From Actinomycetes bacterium (GTDB lineage Bacteria > Actinomycetota > Acidimicrobiia > Acidimicrobiales > JABEUL01): 64,000 nucleotides of DNA. Position 1 is the first letter of the stretch; every line of letters begins with the position of its first letter. Below are positions 33,676 to 42,622 of this stretch, one piece after another. The notes beneath the pieces were generated by a model. That model made no database searches. It was not told where the DNA came from and was given only the letters and a program-made list of their open reading frames with translations. The stretch is taken from assembly GCA_021790815.1 (NCBI GenBank), contig JAJYFT010000003.1, forward strand, positions 20,409-84,408, read 5' to 3'. The translations under genes were made by a program, and so were the position numbers.

Positions 33676-34260
33676 TTAATTTCCTTCCCGTTTGAATGGG
33701 AACCCAAGCGCAACAAGTAGCGCTTTACCTTCTTCATTACTTTTTGCTGTTGTTACGATAGTTATATCCATACCCCTCGATGCGTCGATTGAATCGTAAT
33801 CTATTTCGGGGAATATTAATTGTTCTACAACTCCAAAAGTGTAGTTTCCTTTACCATCAAAAGATTTATTTGGCAATCCTCTAAAGTCTCGAATTCTTGG
33901 AATCGATATAGCTACAAGTCTGTCGTAAAACTCCCACATCCTATCGCCTCTAAGTGTAACTTTCGCGCCAATCGGGTTGCCTTCACGCAGTTTAAATTGA
34001 GAAATTGATATTTTAGCTTTTGTTACTAAAGGCTTTTGTCCAGTGATCTTTTCAAGATCTCTTAGTGCACCATCTAAAAGCGATTGCTGCTGGGTAGCTT
34101 TGCCAACTCCCATATTTATAACAATCTTTGATAGAGTTGGTACTTCCATAATGTTTTTGAAGTGCAACGATTCTTTTAATTCATTTCTAATAGTTGAAAG
34201 ATATCGCTCTTTTAGTCTCGGCACTTTGCGCTCTGTTTGAAAAGAAGTAGATGATGCCAT
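33676..34260 (-). CDS. rplE: 50S ribosomal protein L5
   Basis: '[11 protein letters not shown]', '[34 protein letters not shown]'. Confidence 0.98.
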   Translation of the reverse strand: MASSTSFQTERKVPRLKERYLSTIRNELKESLHFKNIMEVPTLSKIVINMGVGKATQQQSLLDGALRDLEKITGQKPLVTKAKISISQFKLREGNPIGAKVTLRGDRMWEFYDRLVAISIPRIRDFRGLPNKSFDGKGNYTFGVVEQLIFPEIDYDSIDASRGMDITIVTTAKSNEEGKALLVALGFPFKREGN

Positions 34261-34563
34261 TTAAAGGTCGCCTCCACATTTTCCACAGACTCTTTTTTTT
34301 GAGCTGTCGCTCAATTCGTAAGAAATTCGTGTCGGGCCACAGGACGAGCAGACAATCGCAACGTTGGAAGCATTGACAGGCATATCTTTATCAATAATGC
34401 CACCTTGCATCATTGCTTTAGTAGCTTTAGTATGCTTCTTAACAACATTGACTCTATCGACTATTACTTTATTCGTGTGTGGGAATACATGCATTACCTC
34501 ACCTTCACGTCCTTTGTCCTTGCCAGTAAGTACTCTGACTTTATCTCCCTTTTTAATTTTCAT
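34261..34563 (-). CDS. rplX: 50S ribosomal protein L24 with C-terminal CxxC/CxxC
   Basis: 'MKIKKGDKVRVLTGKDKGREGEV', 'CSSCGPTRISYELSDSSKKRVCGKCGGDL'. Confidence 0.97.
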   Translation of the reverse strand: MKIKKGDKVRVLTGKDKGREGEVMHVFPHTNKVIVDRVNVVKKHTKATKAMMQGGIIDKDMPVNASNVAIVCSSCGPTRISYELSDSSKKRVCGKCGGDL

Positions 34564-34932
34564 CTATATAACCTCCGGAGCAAGTGAGATAATTCGCATA
34601 AATCGTTTCTCTCGCAACTCACGGCCCACAGGCCCAAAAATACGAGTACCTCGAGGTTGCATCTGCTCATTAATCAAAACTGCAGCGTTCTCATCAAATC
34701 TTATGTAGCTTCCGTCTGGTCGTCTTTTTTCTTTTTTCGTCCTGACGACAACACACTTGACAACATCACCCTTTTTTACCCCCGCACCTGGAATAGCATC
34801 TTTAACCGTGGCAACAAAAATATCGCCAATCGACGCGTACCGGCGTCTGGAACCTCCAAGAACTTTGATGCAAAGAACTTCTTTAGCTCCAGAGTTATCC
34901 GCAACCTTAAGCCTAGTTTCTTGCTGAATCAT
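34564..34932 (-). CDS. rplN: 50S ribosomal protein L14
   Basis: '[33 protein letters not shown]'. Confidence 0.99.
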   Translation of the reverse strand: MIQQETRLKVADNSGAKEVLCIKVLGGSRRRYASIGDIFVATVKDAIPGAGVKKGDVVKCVVVRTKKEKRRPDGSYIRFDENAAVLINEQMQPRGTRIFGPVGRELREKRFMRIISLAPEVI

Positions 34933-35210
34933 CTGGCACGCTCCACAATTTCAACAAGCCTCCAATGCTTACTTTTTGATAGCGGCCGAGTTTCAACAAC
35001 TTTCACTTTGTCTCCAATATTGGCATCATTAGCTTCATCATGGACATAGAGTTTCTTCGTCTGTTGAACAATCTTCTTATAACGAGGATGTCGAACTCTT
35101 TCAATAACAGCAACTACACACGTCTTTTGCATGGCAGTTGATACTACTATTCCTTCACGCTCTTTTCGACGGGTTCTTACGTTTTCTATATTTTCTTCAA
35201 CTTCATTCAT
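34929..35210 (-). CDS. rpsQ: 30S ribosomal protein S17
   Basis: '[34 protein letters not shown]'. Start placed at an ATG overlapping the rpmC stop; exact start uncertain. Confidence 0.95.
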   Translation of the reverse strand: MNEVEENIENVRTRRKEREGIVVSTAMQKTCVVAVIERVRHPRYKKIVQQTKKLYVHDEANDANIGDKVKVVETRPLSKSKHWRLVEIVERAR

Positions 35211-35607
35211 CTTCATCCGCCTCTGTAGCTTCTTCATCTTCAACCGAAGAATTCACTTCAATTGCATCTTCTTCACTATGATCTATCTTGCTCTTAATTT
35301 CGACATCAATCTCATCTGAACTATCTTGATCTGGTTCTTCATCTACCTCAAGTTCTTCGATAGTAGATACTTTAAGTTTTCTAGTTTTCAATGAAACTGG
35401 TTTTAAATGTTCAATACCAAGCTCATCTTCATGAAGAATTGTTAAAATGCGTGCGATCTCTTGCTTAACTTTCTTTATTTCAGACACATTGTCGAGCTGT
35501 CCCGTTGCTGCCCGAAACCTCAAGGACACTAGAGCTTGCCGACTTTCATTCAATCTCCCTACCAACTCAGCGGTGTGATACGTAGCTAGTTCTTTAGCCT
35601 TCGTCAT
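35203..35607 (-). CDS. rpmC: 50S ribosomal protein L29 with long acidic C-terminal extension
   Basis: L29 core '[45 protein letters not shown]', then a Glu/Asp-rich tail; 134 aa total. Confidence 0.93.
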   Translation of the reverse strand: MTKAKELATYHTAELVGRLNESRQALVSLRFRAATGQLDNVSEIKKVKQEIARILTILHEDELGIEHLKPVSLKTRKLKVSTIEELEVDEEPDQDSSDEIDVEIKSKIDHSEEDAIEVNSSVEDEEATEADEDE

Positions 35608-36023
35608 ACTTGCACCTCCAGTGGATTTCTTACAACAAATCGAGCCTTCATGGGAAGCTTTTGAATCGCTAGGTTCATAGCTTCTTTGGCTAGCTCCTCA
35701 TTCACTCCAGCTAGTTCGAATAGTATTCGACCTGGTTTTATTACTGCAACCCAAAGCTCCGGATTCCCTTTTCCAGAACCCATTCTCGTCTCTGCTGGCT
35801 TTTTCGTAACTGGTTTGTCTGGGAAAATACGAATCCAAACTTTCCCACCACGTCGGACATGTCTAGTCATTGCAATACGAGCAGCTTCAATTTGACGGGC
35901 CGTCAACCAAGCTGGTTCAAGAGCCTGAATTCCAAAATCTCCGAAACTCACATCAGATCCACCCTTTGCCATTCCAGTCATCCGCCCACGATGGGTCTTT
36001 CTGTAACGCACTTTTTTAGGCAT
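35604..36023 (-). CDS. rplP: 50S ribosomal protein L16
   Basis: '[37 protein letters not shown]'. Confidence 0.98.
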   Translation of the reverse strand: MPKKVRYRKTHRGRMTGMAKGGSDVSFGDFGIQALEPAWLTARQIEAARIAMTRHVRRGGKVWIRIFPDKPVTKKPAETRMGSGKGNPELWVAVIKPGRILFELAGVNEELAKEAMNLAIQKLPMKARFVVRNPLEVQV

Positions 36024-36031
36024 TAACATAG

Positions 36032-36946
36032 TTAATCGGACTCCTTTCTGAAGTGTGGTGTCTCGTGATGCTCTCCACGTATTCTTCTTTCAATCTCTTC
36101 TTCTTCTGCTAAAAGCTTCTCAAGGGCATCACCATCTGGACCTGAATTTGAAAGCTCTTCTTTTTCAATGGGAACTTCTGACTCTCCGAAAACAGTCTGG
36201 TCTGGACGGCGCTTTCCTCCACCAGCAGTAATGATTCTTCGGGGCTTAAGTTGACCAGAAGTCTCTCCAACCGCCATTGCCGCTTCTTGGTGAATTTTAT
36301 CCTCGGAAGTAGTCTTGTAAGGAACAATATCGCCTTTATAAATCCAAACTTTAACCCCAATTCGGCCAAATGTGGTCCTAGCTTCCCTGAAACCGTAGTC
36401 AACATCTGCCCTAAGGGTATGAAGAGGGACACGACCTTCACGATACGATTCTTTTCTAGCCATTTCAGCTCCACCAAGTCGGCCTGAACATTGGACTTTA
36501 ACGCCCTGACCACCAGCCTTTTGAACCATTTGAATAGCTCTTTTCATTGCACGTCTGAAGCTAATTCTTCTTGAAAGCTGATCTGCAATACCTTGTGCAA
36601 TTAGTGCTGCATCAAGTTCAGGTTGTTTAATTTCCTGAATGTTAAGAGAAATTTTAGAGTTACCTGTTATGTGTTCAAGCCTCTTTCTAAGCCTCTCCGC
36701 CTCTTGACCTTTACGCCCAATTACAATACCTGGCCTTGCCGTATGTACATCAACTCTAAGTCTGTCTCTGGTTCTCTCGATTTCTACCCTACTTACCGCT
36801 GCGGCTTCTAGCTCTCGCATTAGGTAGTCTCGAATTTTCCAGTCTTCTATAACTAGTTTCTTGTAGTCTCGGTCCTCAAACCAACGTGATTTCCAATCAG
36901 TAGTTATACCTAGCCTAAATCCATATGGATTAACTTTCTGTCCCAT
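36032..36946 (-). CDS. rpsC: 30S ribosomal protein S3 (extended C-terminus)
   Basis: '[23 protein letters not shown]', KH domain '[18 protein letters not shown]', 304 aa. Confidence 0.97.
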   Translation of the reverse strand: MGQKVNPYGFRLGITTDWKSRWFEDRDYKKLVIEDWKIRDYLMRELEAAAVSRVEIERTRDRLRVDVHTARPGIVIGRKGQEAERLRKRLEHITGNSKISLNIQEIKQPELDAALIAQGIADQLSRRISFRRAMKRAIQMVQKAGGQGVKVQCSGRLGGAEMARKESYREGRVPLHTLRADVDYGFREARTTFGRIGVKVWIYKGDIVPYKTTSEDKIHQEAAMAVGETSGQLKPRRIITAGGGKRRPDQTVFGESEVPIEKEELSNSGPDGDALEKLLAEEEEIERRIRGEHHETPHFRKESD

Positions 36947-36950
36947 TTAA

Positions 36951-37871
36951 CTAACCCTCGCTTCCATCAGAGTCTTGAACTTCGCTGTCTTCAGCACCTG
37001 AATCTGATTCCAAAACTGATTCATCCTCCAAATCGATTGCGAGTTTTTCTGCAGCTTCAGATCTCACGGGAGTTTCCTGATGTCTACCTAAGTCAGAATC
37101 TTCTAATTCGAGTTCATCCTCTAAATCGATTGCGAGTTTTTCTGCAGCTTCAGATCTCACGGGAGTTTCCTGATGTCTACCTAAGTCAGAATCTTCTAAT
37201 TCGAGTTCATCCTCTAAATCGATTGCGAGTTTTTCTGCAGCTTCAGATCTCACGGGAGTTTCCTGATGTCTACCTAAGTCAGAATCTTCTAATTCGAGTT
37301 CATCCTCTAAATCGATTGCGAGTTTCTCTGCAGCTTCAGATCTTTGACCTTCAGCGCCTAAGCTCTCTTCAAGCTCAACTATCTCGTTTGTATCAGCACT
37401 AAGTTCTTGTACATCATCACTATTTTCCGACTTTGCTTTAGAACTTGCTCGAGCAGCTTCCACTCGTTTCTGCCTTCGAATCGCGGTTTCAGCAGCTCTT
37501 CTAGATCTAACTTTTTCAAGTTCTTCTGGCGTTAATCGTGAGACTTCAATAGTAATATGACAATTTCTTTTCCTGATTCTTGAAGCCCTTCCTCGCGCTC
37601 TTGGCTTAAACCGTTTCATCGTAGCGCCTTCATCAGCAAAACAAGTAGAAACGTAAAGCTCAGTAGCGTCAAGACCTTCAGATTGAGCGGCGTTTGCTAT
37701 TGCAGAGGCTAAAACCTTAGCAATTGGAATTGCTGGTCCCCTAGATGTTTTTAGCAGCATAGAAATAGCATCGTGAGCATTTTCCCCACGAATTATATCC
37801 AAGACTTCACGCGCCTTATATGCTGAGAAACGAGCAAACTTAAGTCGAGCTGATGCAACTTCATTAGCCAC
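36951..37871 (-). CDS. rplV: 50S ribosomal protein L22 with about 190-aa acidic, tandem-repeat C-terminal extension
   Basis: L22 core to about residue 112 ('...MKRFKPRARGRASRIRKRNCHITIEVSRL'), then three copies of RSEAAEKLAIDLEDELELEDSDLGRHQETPV plus a partial fourth. Confidence 0.93.
   Translation of the reverse strand: MANEVASARLKFARFSAYKAREVLDIIRGENAHDAISMLLKTSRGPAIPIAKVLASAIANAAQSEGLDATELYVSTCFADEGATMKRFKPRARGRASRIRKRNCHITIEVSRLTPEELEKVRSRRAAETAIRRQKRVEAARASSKAKSENSDDVQELSADTNEIVELEESLGAEGQRSEAAEKLAIDLEDELELEDSDLGRHQETPVRSEAAEKLAIDLEDELELEDSDLGRHQETPVRSEAAEKLAIDLEDELELEDSDLGRHQETPVRSEAAEKLAIDLEDESVLESDSGAEDSEVQDSDGSEG
37030..37343. repeat. 93-bp tandem repeat, 3 perfect copies plus a 35-bp partial copy, inside rplV
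   Basis: Unit begins 'aaatcgattgcgag' at 37030, 37123, 37216 and 37309 (period 93). The first three units are identical by eye. Confidence 0.97.
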
Positions 37872-37873
37872 CT

Positions 37874-38152
37874 TTATCGCCTCCCTTGCCTTTCTTGACC
37901 GGCATGAAATCTAAAGGTTCGTGTCGGCGCAAACTCCCCAAGTTTGTGACCAACCATTGATTCCGAAACGAAGACAGGCACATGCTTTCTGCCATCGTGC
38001 ACAGCAATTGTGTGACCAACCATGTCAGGTATTATCGTCGATCGTCGTGACCATGTCTTAATAACCCTCTTCTCATTTGCCTGATTCATGATTTCTACTT
38101 TTTTCAATAAGTGGTCATCCACAAAAGGACCTTTTTTTAAACTTCTCGGCAT
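37874..38152 (-). CDS. rpsS: 30S ribosomal protein S19
   Basis: '[19 protein letters not shown]', '[28 protein letters not shown]'. Confidence 0.99.
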   Translation of the reverse strand: MPRSLKKGPFVDDHLLKKVEIMNQANEKRVIKTWSRRSTIIPDMVGHTIAVHDGRKHVPVFVSESMVGHKLGEFAPTRTFRFHAGQERQGRR

Positions 38153-38166
38153 ATCTTTTCCTTTAC

Positions 38167-39003
38167 CTATCGCCTCGCGCCTCGACCTCGTCGGCGACGG
38201 ATTATAAGCTTGTCTGAATCTTTATTCTTGCGACGTGTGCGACCTTCAGGCTTGCCCCACGGAGAAACAGGGTGACGTCCACCAGAAGTCTTACCTTCTC
38301 CACCACCTAGTGGGTGATCAACTGGGTTCATGGCAACACCACGAGTCTGAGGTCTTACACCCTTCCACCTATTTCGACCTGCTTTCCCTATAGAAATTAA
38401 TTCAGCCTCCGAATTGCCTACTTCTCCTACAGTTGCTCTGCAATCTATCATTACCCTACGCATTTCGGTAGAAGGAAGCCTGACAGTTGCATACGCTCCT
38501 TCTTTCGCTACAAGTTGAATTGCTGCTCCTGCACCTCGACCCATTTTCCCGCCGGCACCAGGTTTTAACTCTACGTTGTGGACTACAGTACCAACTGGAA
38601 TATAACGCATGGGTAGTGCATTTCCAGGTCTAATATCAGCATCTCTACCCGACTTTACAAAGTCACCAACTTTAATCTTGTTCGGGGCAAGTATGTACCG
38701 TTTTTCACCGTCTTCGTAGTGAAGTAAAGCAATTCTCGCATTACGGTTTGGATCATACTCGATTGCAACAACTTTTGCGCCAATTCCATCTTTATCGCGC
38801 TTAAAGTCTACAATTCTGTACTGCCTCTTATGACCTCCACCTTTGTGTCTTGCAGTTTTGCGACCCAGGTTATTTCTACCCCCAGTTGAGGGCTTCGGTC
38901 CAATTAGTGACTTTTCAGGTTTTGACTTTGTAATTTCAGAAAAGTCCGAGACAGTCTGAAAGCGGCGACCTGCGCTAGTAGGCTTACGTTGCCTTAGTGC
39001 CAT
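38167..39003 (-). CDS. rplB: 50S ribosomal protein L2
   Basis: '[28 protein letters not shown]', '[28 protein letters not shown]'. Confidence 0.99.
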   Translation of the reverse strand: MALRQRKPTSAGRRFQTVSDFSEITKSKPEKSLIGPKPSTGGRNNLGRKTARHKGGGHKRQYRIVDFKRDKDGIGAKVVAIEYDPNRNARIALLHYEDGEKRYILAPNKIKVGDFVKSGRDADIRPGNALPMRYIPVGTVVHNVELKPGAGGKMGRGAGAAIQLVAKEGAYATVRLPSTEMRRVMIDCRATVGEVGNSEAELISIGKAGRNRWKGVRPQTRGVAMNPVDHPLGGGEGKTSGGRHPVSPWGKPEGRTRRKNKDSDKLIIRRRRGRGARR

Positions 39004-39300
39004 TTAACTACGCACCTCCTCAAAGATTTCGATCTTATCTCCAGGCTGCAACGTTACTATGGCTCGTTTTATATCAGGTTTTTTCCCTTGCCTGCCCGAT
39101 CTTCGATCTGTAACTACTTTTCCTGATCTGCGAAGTGTATTCACTTTTTTTACTCTGACTTGAAATGTACTTTCAACGGCTTGCCTTATTTCAATCTTCG
39201 TTGAAGTTGGCTCAACGGAAAATACATACGACCCAGAGTCCATTAATGAATATGACTTTTCGGAAACAACCGGATTAAATAGGATTGTCTTTTTCTTCAT
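39004..39300 (-). CDS. rplW: 50S ribosomal protein L23
   Basis: 'PVVSEKSYSLMDSGSYVFSVEPTSTKIEIRQAVESTFQVRVKKVNTLRR'. Confidence 0.97.
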   Translation of the reverse strand: MKKKTILFNPVVSEKSYSLMDSGSYVFSVEPTSTKIEIRQAVESTFQVRVKKVNTLRRSGKVVTDRRSGRQGKKPDIKRAIVTLQPGDKIEIFEEVRS

Positions 39301-40038
39301 TTAAACACTTACACTTTCCGATATAGGAGCATTTGCATCAGAACTTTCAAATTTACCTGCAAGAAGAGTCGAGTCAGTGAATACTATCCAGTCATTGAAA
39401 AGAACAGCATACGTCGTAAGTTGCGATATTTCAACTGTCGTAACGTTAGGAAGATTCCTAAAAGAAAGAGCTGCATTATCATCAACTGAATTGAGAACTA
39501 CTAGGATTTTTCCTCGAACTTTAATTTTCTCCAATAGTTCGATCGCTTCTTTTGTTGAGGGTGTTTCAAAATCGAACCTCTCAATGATTGCAACTCTCCT
39601 TAGCTTCGCTCTATCAGAAAGTGCCGATTTCAAACTTGCTCTAACCATCTTCTTTGGAGTTTTTTGATCATGATTCTGTGGCTTTGGGCCAAGCGCAACA
39701 CCTCCACCTGTAAATTGAGGGGCTCTCGTTGTACCTTGGCGCGCTCTTCCAGTCCCTTTTTGCCTAAACGGCTTTGCTCCCCCTCCTCTGACTTCGGCTC
39801 TAGTTTTTGTCGATCTAGTGCCCGATCGGATAGAGGCCAGATAGGCCGTCACTACTTGATGCATCAATGCAACGTTTGGGATTAATCCGAAAATTTCTTT
39901 GTCAAGCTCTACTTCAGTGTCGAACTCTCCATTTGAATTAAATCTTTTTGCTTTTCTCAAGATAAGTTCTTGCTGCCTACGGATTTTTTTGCCAATATAC
40001 TTATTCGCATAAGCGTCATTATCTAAAACAACCGTCAT
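39301..40038 (-). CDS. rplD: 50S ribosomal protein L4 (N-terminally extended)
   Basis: 'MHQVVTAYLASIRSGTRSTKTRAEVRGGGAKPFRQKGTGRARQGTTRAPQFTGGGVALGP'. Confidence 0.97.
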   Translation of the reverse strand: MTVVLDNDAYANKYIGKKIRRQQELILRKAKRFNSNGEFDTEVELDKEIFGLIPNVALMHQVVTAYLASIRSGTRSTKTRAEVRGGGAKPFRQKGTGRARQGTTRAPQFTGGGVALGPKPQNHDQKTPKKMVRASLKSALSDRAKLRRVAIIERFDFETPSTKEAIELLEKIKVRGKILVVLNSVDDNAALSFRNLPNVTTVEISQLTTYAVLFNDWIVFTDSTLLAGKFESSDANAPISESVSV

Positions 40039-40670
40039 GATGCCACCGCATTTCTCAAAACTACCAGGCCACCTTTAGGACCTGGTACAGCACCTTTAAC
40101 TAAAATCACGGATTTGTCAGCATCCGAAGAAACTACCTCAAGGTTTAATGTAGTTACTTTTTCACCACCCATGCGGCCTGCCATTTTTGTTCCCTTAAAT
40201 ACGCGAGACGGTGTTGCACAAGCTCCGATAGAACCAGGCGCTCTGTGCTTCTTGTGGTTTCCGTGAGAAGCACCCTGACCCTTGAAGTTATGTCGCTTCA
40301 TGCCACCAGCAAACCCCTTGCCTCGAGAAACTGAAGTAACATTCACCTTCTCTCCCTTTTCAACAATGTCACTCTTTAGCTCATCACCAACATTAAAATC
40401 TGAAACGTCATCTAATCGAAGTTCTAATAGTTCACGACCAGGCTCCACGTTCGCCTTGTCAAAGTGACCAAGTTCAGGACTATTCAAATTACTCTTCCTC
40501 TTAAACCCAACTGTAACTTGTAATGCCGAGTATCCCTCTTTTAGAGGAGTTTTAATTTGCACAACCCTAATTGGTTCAATTTTAAGAACAGTAACAGGAA
40601 CCACGCGCTGATTCTCGTCCCACACTTGAGTCATGCCGATTTTTCTTCCGACAATCGCTTTTTTCCTCAT
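40035..40670 (-). CDS. rplC: 50S ribosomal protein L3
   Basis: 'IVGRKIGMTQVWDE', 'RGKGFAGGMKRHNFKGQGASHGNHKKHRAPGSIGACATPSRVFKG'. Confidence 0.98.
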   Translation of the reverse strand: MRKKAIVGRKIGMTQVWDENQRVVPVTVLKIEPIRVVQIKTPLKEGYSALQVTVGFKRKSNLNSPELGHFDKANVEPGRELLELRLDDVSDFNVGDELKSDIVEKGEKVNVTSVSRGKGFAGGMKRHNFKGQGASHGNHKKHRAPGSIGACATPSRVFKGTKMAGRMGGEKVTTLNLEVVSSDADKSVILVKGAVPGPKGGLVVLRNAVAS

Positions 40671-40884
40671 AAGTCCTTTTCCGGTTCTCTAAAAATCATT
40701 CTTAATAAAACGCGCACAGCAATATTACGTCAGCTAAATAACTGTATTGCAAGTAAATGCTATGTGCTCTTAAAATGCTGTGAGGTCCCCAATACCACTT
40801 CTGGAAGGGCGCACACAGACACTCTCAGTCAAGATACTAAAAGCACTTGACGTCAGTTGTAATATATTACTACAAAAATTACCT

Positions 40885-40914
40885 GTAAAAAACAAACCGC
40901 TCTTTCGGCAGTTT
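40885..40914 (-). terminator. Intrinsic terminator after rpsJ
   Basis: Minus strand AAACTGC-CGAAAGA-GCGGTTT followed by GTTTTTTAC; overlaps the rpsJ stop codon. Confidence 0.7.
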
Positions 40915-41233
40915 ATTGAATTTTGATCGCTATATCAACCCCAGCTGGCAAATCCAGCCTTTGAAGTGAATCAACGGTCTTGGCACTATGGTCCACAATA
41001 TCAATTAGCCTCTTATGAATTCTCATTTCAAAATGTTCACGAGAATCTTTATACTTATGTGGAGATCTAATTACTGTGTACCGGTGCTTCTCGGTTGGAA
41101 GGGGAACAGGACCATTAACTTTTGCTTGTGTTCTTACAACCGTTTCAACTATCTTTTTCGTTGACGAATCCAATATTTCATGGTCATATGCCTTCAAGCG
41201 AATCCGTATTTTCTGTCTATTCCCACTTGCCAT
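40913..41233 (-). CDS. rpsJ: 30S ribosomal protein S10
   Basis: '[25 protein letters not shown]...[36 protein letters not shown]'. Confidence 0.99.
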   Translation of the reverse strand: MASGNRQKIRIRLKAYDHEILDSSTKKIVETVVRTQAKVNGPVPLPTEKHRYTVIRSPHKYKDSREHFEMRIHKRLIDIVDHSAKTVDSLQRLDLPAGVDIAIKIQ

Positions 41234-41264
41234 ACTTAACCTACTTAATAATCTACCTGATAAT

Positions 41265-42452
41265 CTACTTGATTATCTTAGTTACTCGACCAGCACCAAC
41301 GGTTCGGCCTCCTTCACGGATGGCAAACCTCAGCCCTTCATCCATGGCAATCGGCTTTCCGAGTTCAACAGTAATAGTTGTATTGTCACCTGGCATAACC
41401 ATCTCAGTTCCAGATTGAAGCTCAATTGATCCAGTCACATCCGTGGTTCTAAAGTAGAACTGCGGCCTATAACCATTGAAAAATGGCTTGTGACGTCCAC
41501 CTTCTTCTTTTGTGAGGACATACATACTAGCTTCAAAGTTTGTGTGAGGTGTGATTGAACCTGGCTTGCATAGTACTTGACCACGCTCAACTTCTTCTTT
41601 TTTGGTTCCCCTTAAAAGAGCACCGATATTGTCACCTGCTTCAGCCTCATCTAAGAGTTTCCTGAACATTTCCACACCGGTGCAGACAGTCTTTTGGGTA
41701 TTTCTAAGACCTACAATTTCAACTTCGTCTCCGGGATGAAGAGTACCTTGTTCAATTCTCCCAGTGACTACAGTTCCTCGACCAGTTATAGTCATAACAT
41801 CTTCAACTGACATTAAGAAAGGCTTGTCCTTGTCTCGACTCGGCTGAGGAATGTACTCGTCAACGGCGTCCATCAGTTTCATTATTTGCTCTGTCCACTG
41901 TGCGTCGCCTTCAAGCGCCTTAAGTGCACTTACCCTTATGACAGGTGTGTCATCGCCTGGAAATTCGTACTCATTTAATAGCTCTCTTACTTCGAGTTCT
42001 ACTAAGTCAAGTAGCTCTTCGTCGTCAACTACATCAGCTTTATTTAGCGCAACAACAATTGATGGAACACCTACCTGGCGAGCCAGAAGTACGTGCTCAC
42101 GAGTCTGCAGCATCGGTCCATCTGCAGCTGAAACTACTAAAATCGCTCCGTCTACCTGTGCAGCACCTGTAATCATGTTCTTGATGTAGTCAGCGTGCCC
42201 AGGCATGTCAACGTGAGCATAGTGACGTTTCTCAGTCTCATACTCAACGTGAGCAATTGATATAGTTATACCTCTTGCCTTCTCTTCGGGCGCCTTGTCG
42301 ATTTGATCAAAAGGCGTGAAAGATACATTCGGATTCTTCTCCGCAAGTACTTTCGTTATTGCCGCGGTCAGAGTAGTCTTCCCGTGGTCAATGTGTCCCA
42401 TTGTTCCTACATTTAAATGCGGTTTATTCCGCTCAAACTTTTGCTTGGCCAT
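41265..42452 (-). CDS. tuf: Elongation factor Tu
   Basis: '[20 protein letters not shown]', '[26 protein letters not shown]'. Confidence 0.99.
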   Translation of the reverse strand: MAKQKFERNKPHLNVGTMGHIDHGKTTLTAAITKVLAEKNPNVSFTPFDQIDKAPEEKARGITISIAHVEYETEKRHYAHVDMPGHADYIKNMITGAAQVDGAILVVSAADGPMLQTREHVLLARQVGVPSIVVALNKADVVDDEELLDLVELEVRELLNEYEFPGDDTPVIRVSALKALEGDAQWTEQIMKLMDAVDEYIPQPSRDKDKPFLMSVEDVMTITGRGTVVTGRIEQGTLHPGDEVEIVGLRNTQKTVCTGVEMFRKLLDEAEAGDNIGALLRGTKKEEVERGQVLCKPGSITPHTNFEASMYVLTKEEGGRHKPFFNGYRPQFYFRTTDVTGSIELQSGTEMVMPGDNTTITVELGKPIAMDEGLRFAIREGGRTVGAGRVTKIIK

Positions 42453-42478
42453 GTCGGTTCCTTCGCTCCGTCGTGGTC

Positions 42479-42528
42479 GAAATGAAAATCACGATCTTCA
42501 TTTCCCAACTCTTCCCCCGTGGAAGAGT
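42479..42528 (-). promoter_or_regulatory. Two consecutive perfect hairpins in the tuf 5' leader
   Basis: GAAATGAA/TTCATTTC (42479-42504) and ACTCTTCC/GGAAGAGT (42508-42528). Confidence 0.55.
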
Positions 42529-42562
42529 AATCCTACCTATTTTAAACCTGTAAATTTCAGGA

Positions 42563-42592
42563 TTCACAAATTATGTGAACTCGTCCATTATA
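42563..42592 (-). promoter_or_regulatory. TATAAT -10-like box followed by TTCACA-N5-TGTGAA dyad (tuf promoter/operator candidate)
   Basis: Minus strand TATAAT at 42592..42587 and dyad at 42579..42563; -35 not convincing. Confidence 0.35.
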
Positions 42593-42622
42593 AGGCAATC
42601 TCGACACGTATGTTTACGTTTT

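Noticed and set aside
37030-37343. Regular 93-bp repeats as a possible CRISPR or satellite array
   Set aside because: The units are contiguous with no variable spacers, keep the rplV frame (93 = 3 x 31 codons) and encode a coherent acidic peptide. The + strand ORF 37037-37402 is the antisense reading of the same repeat.
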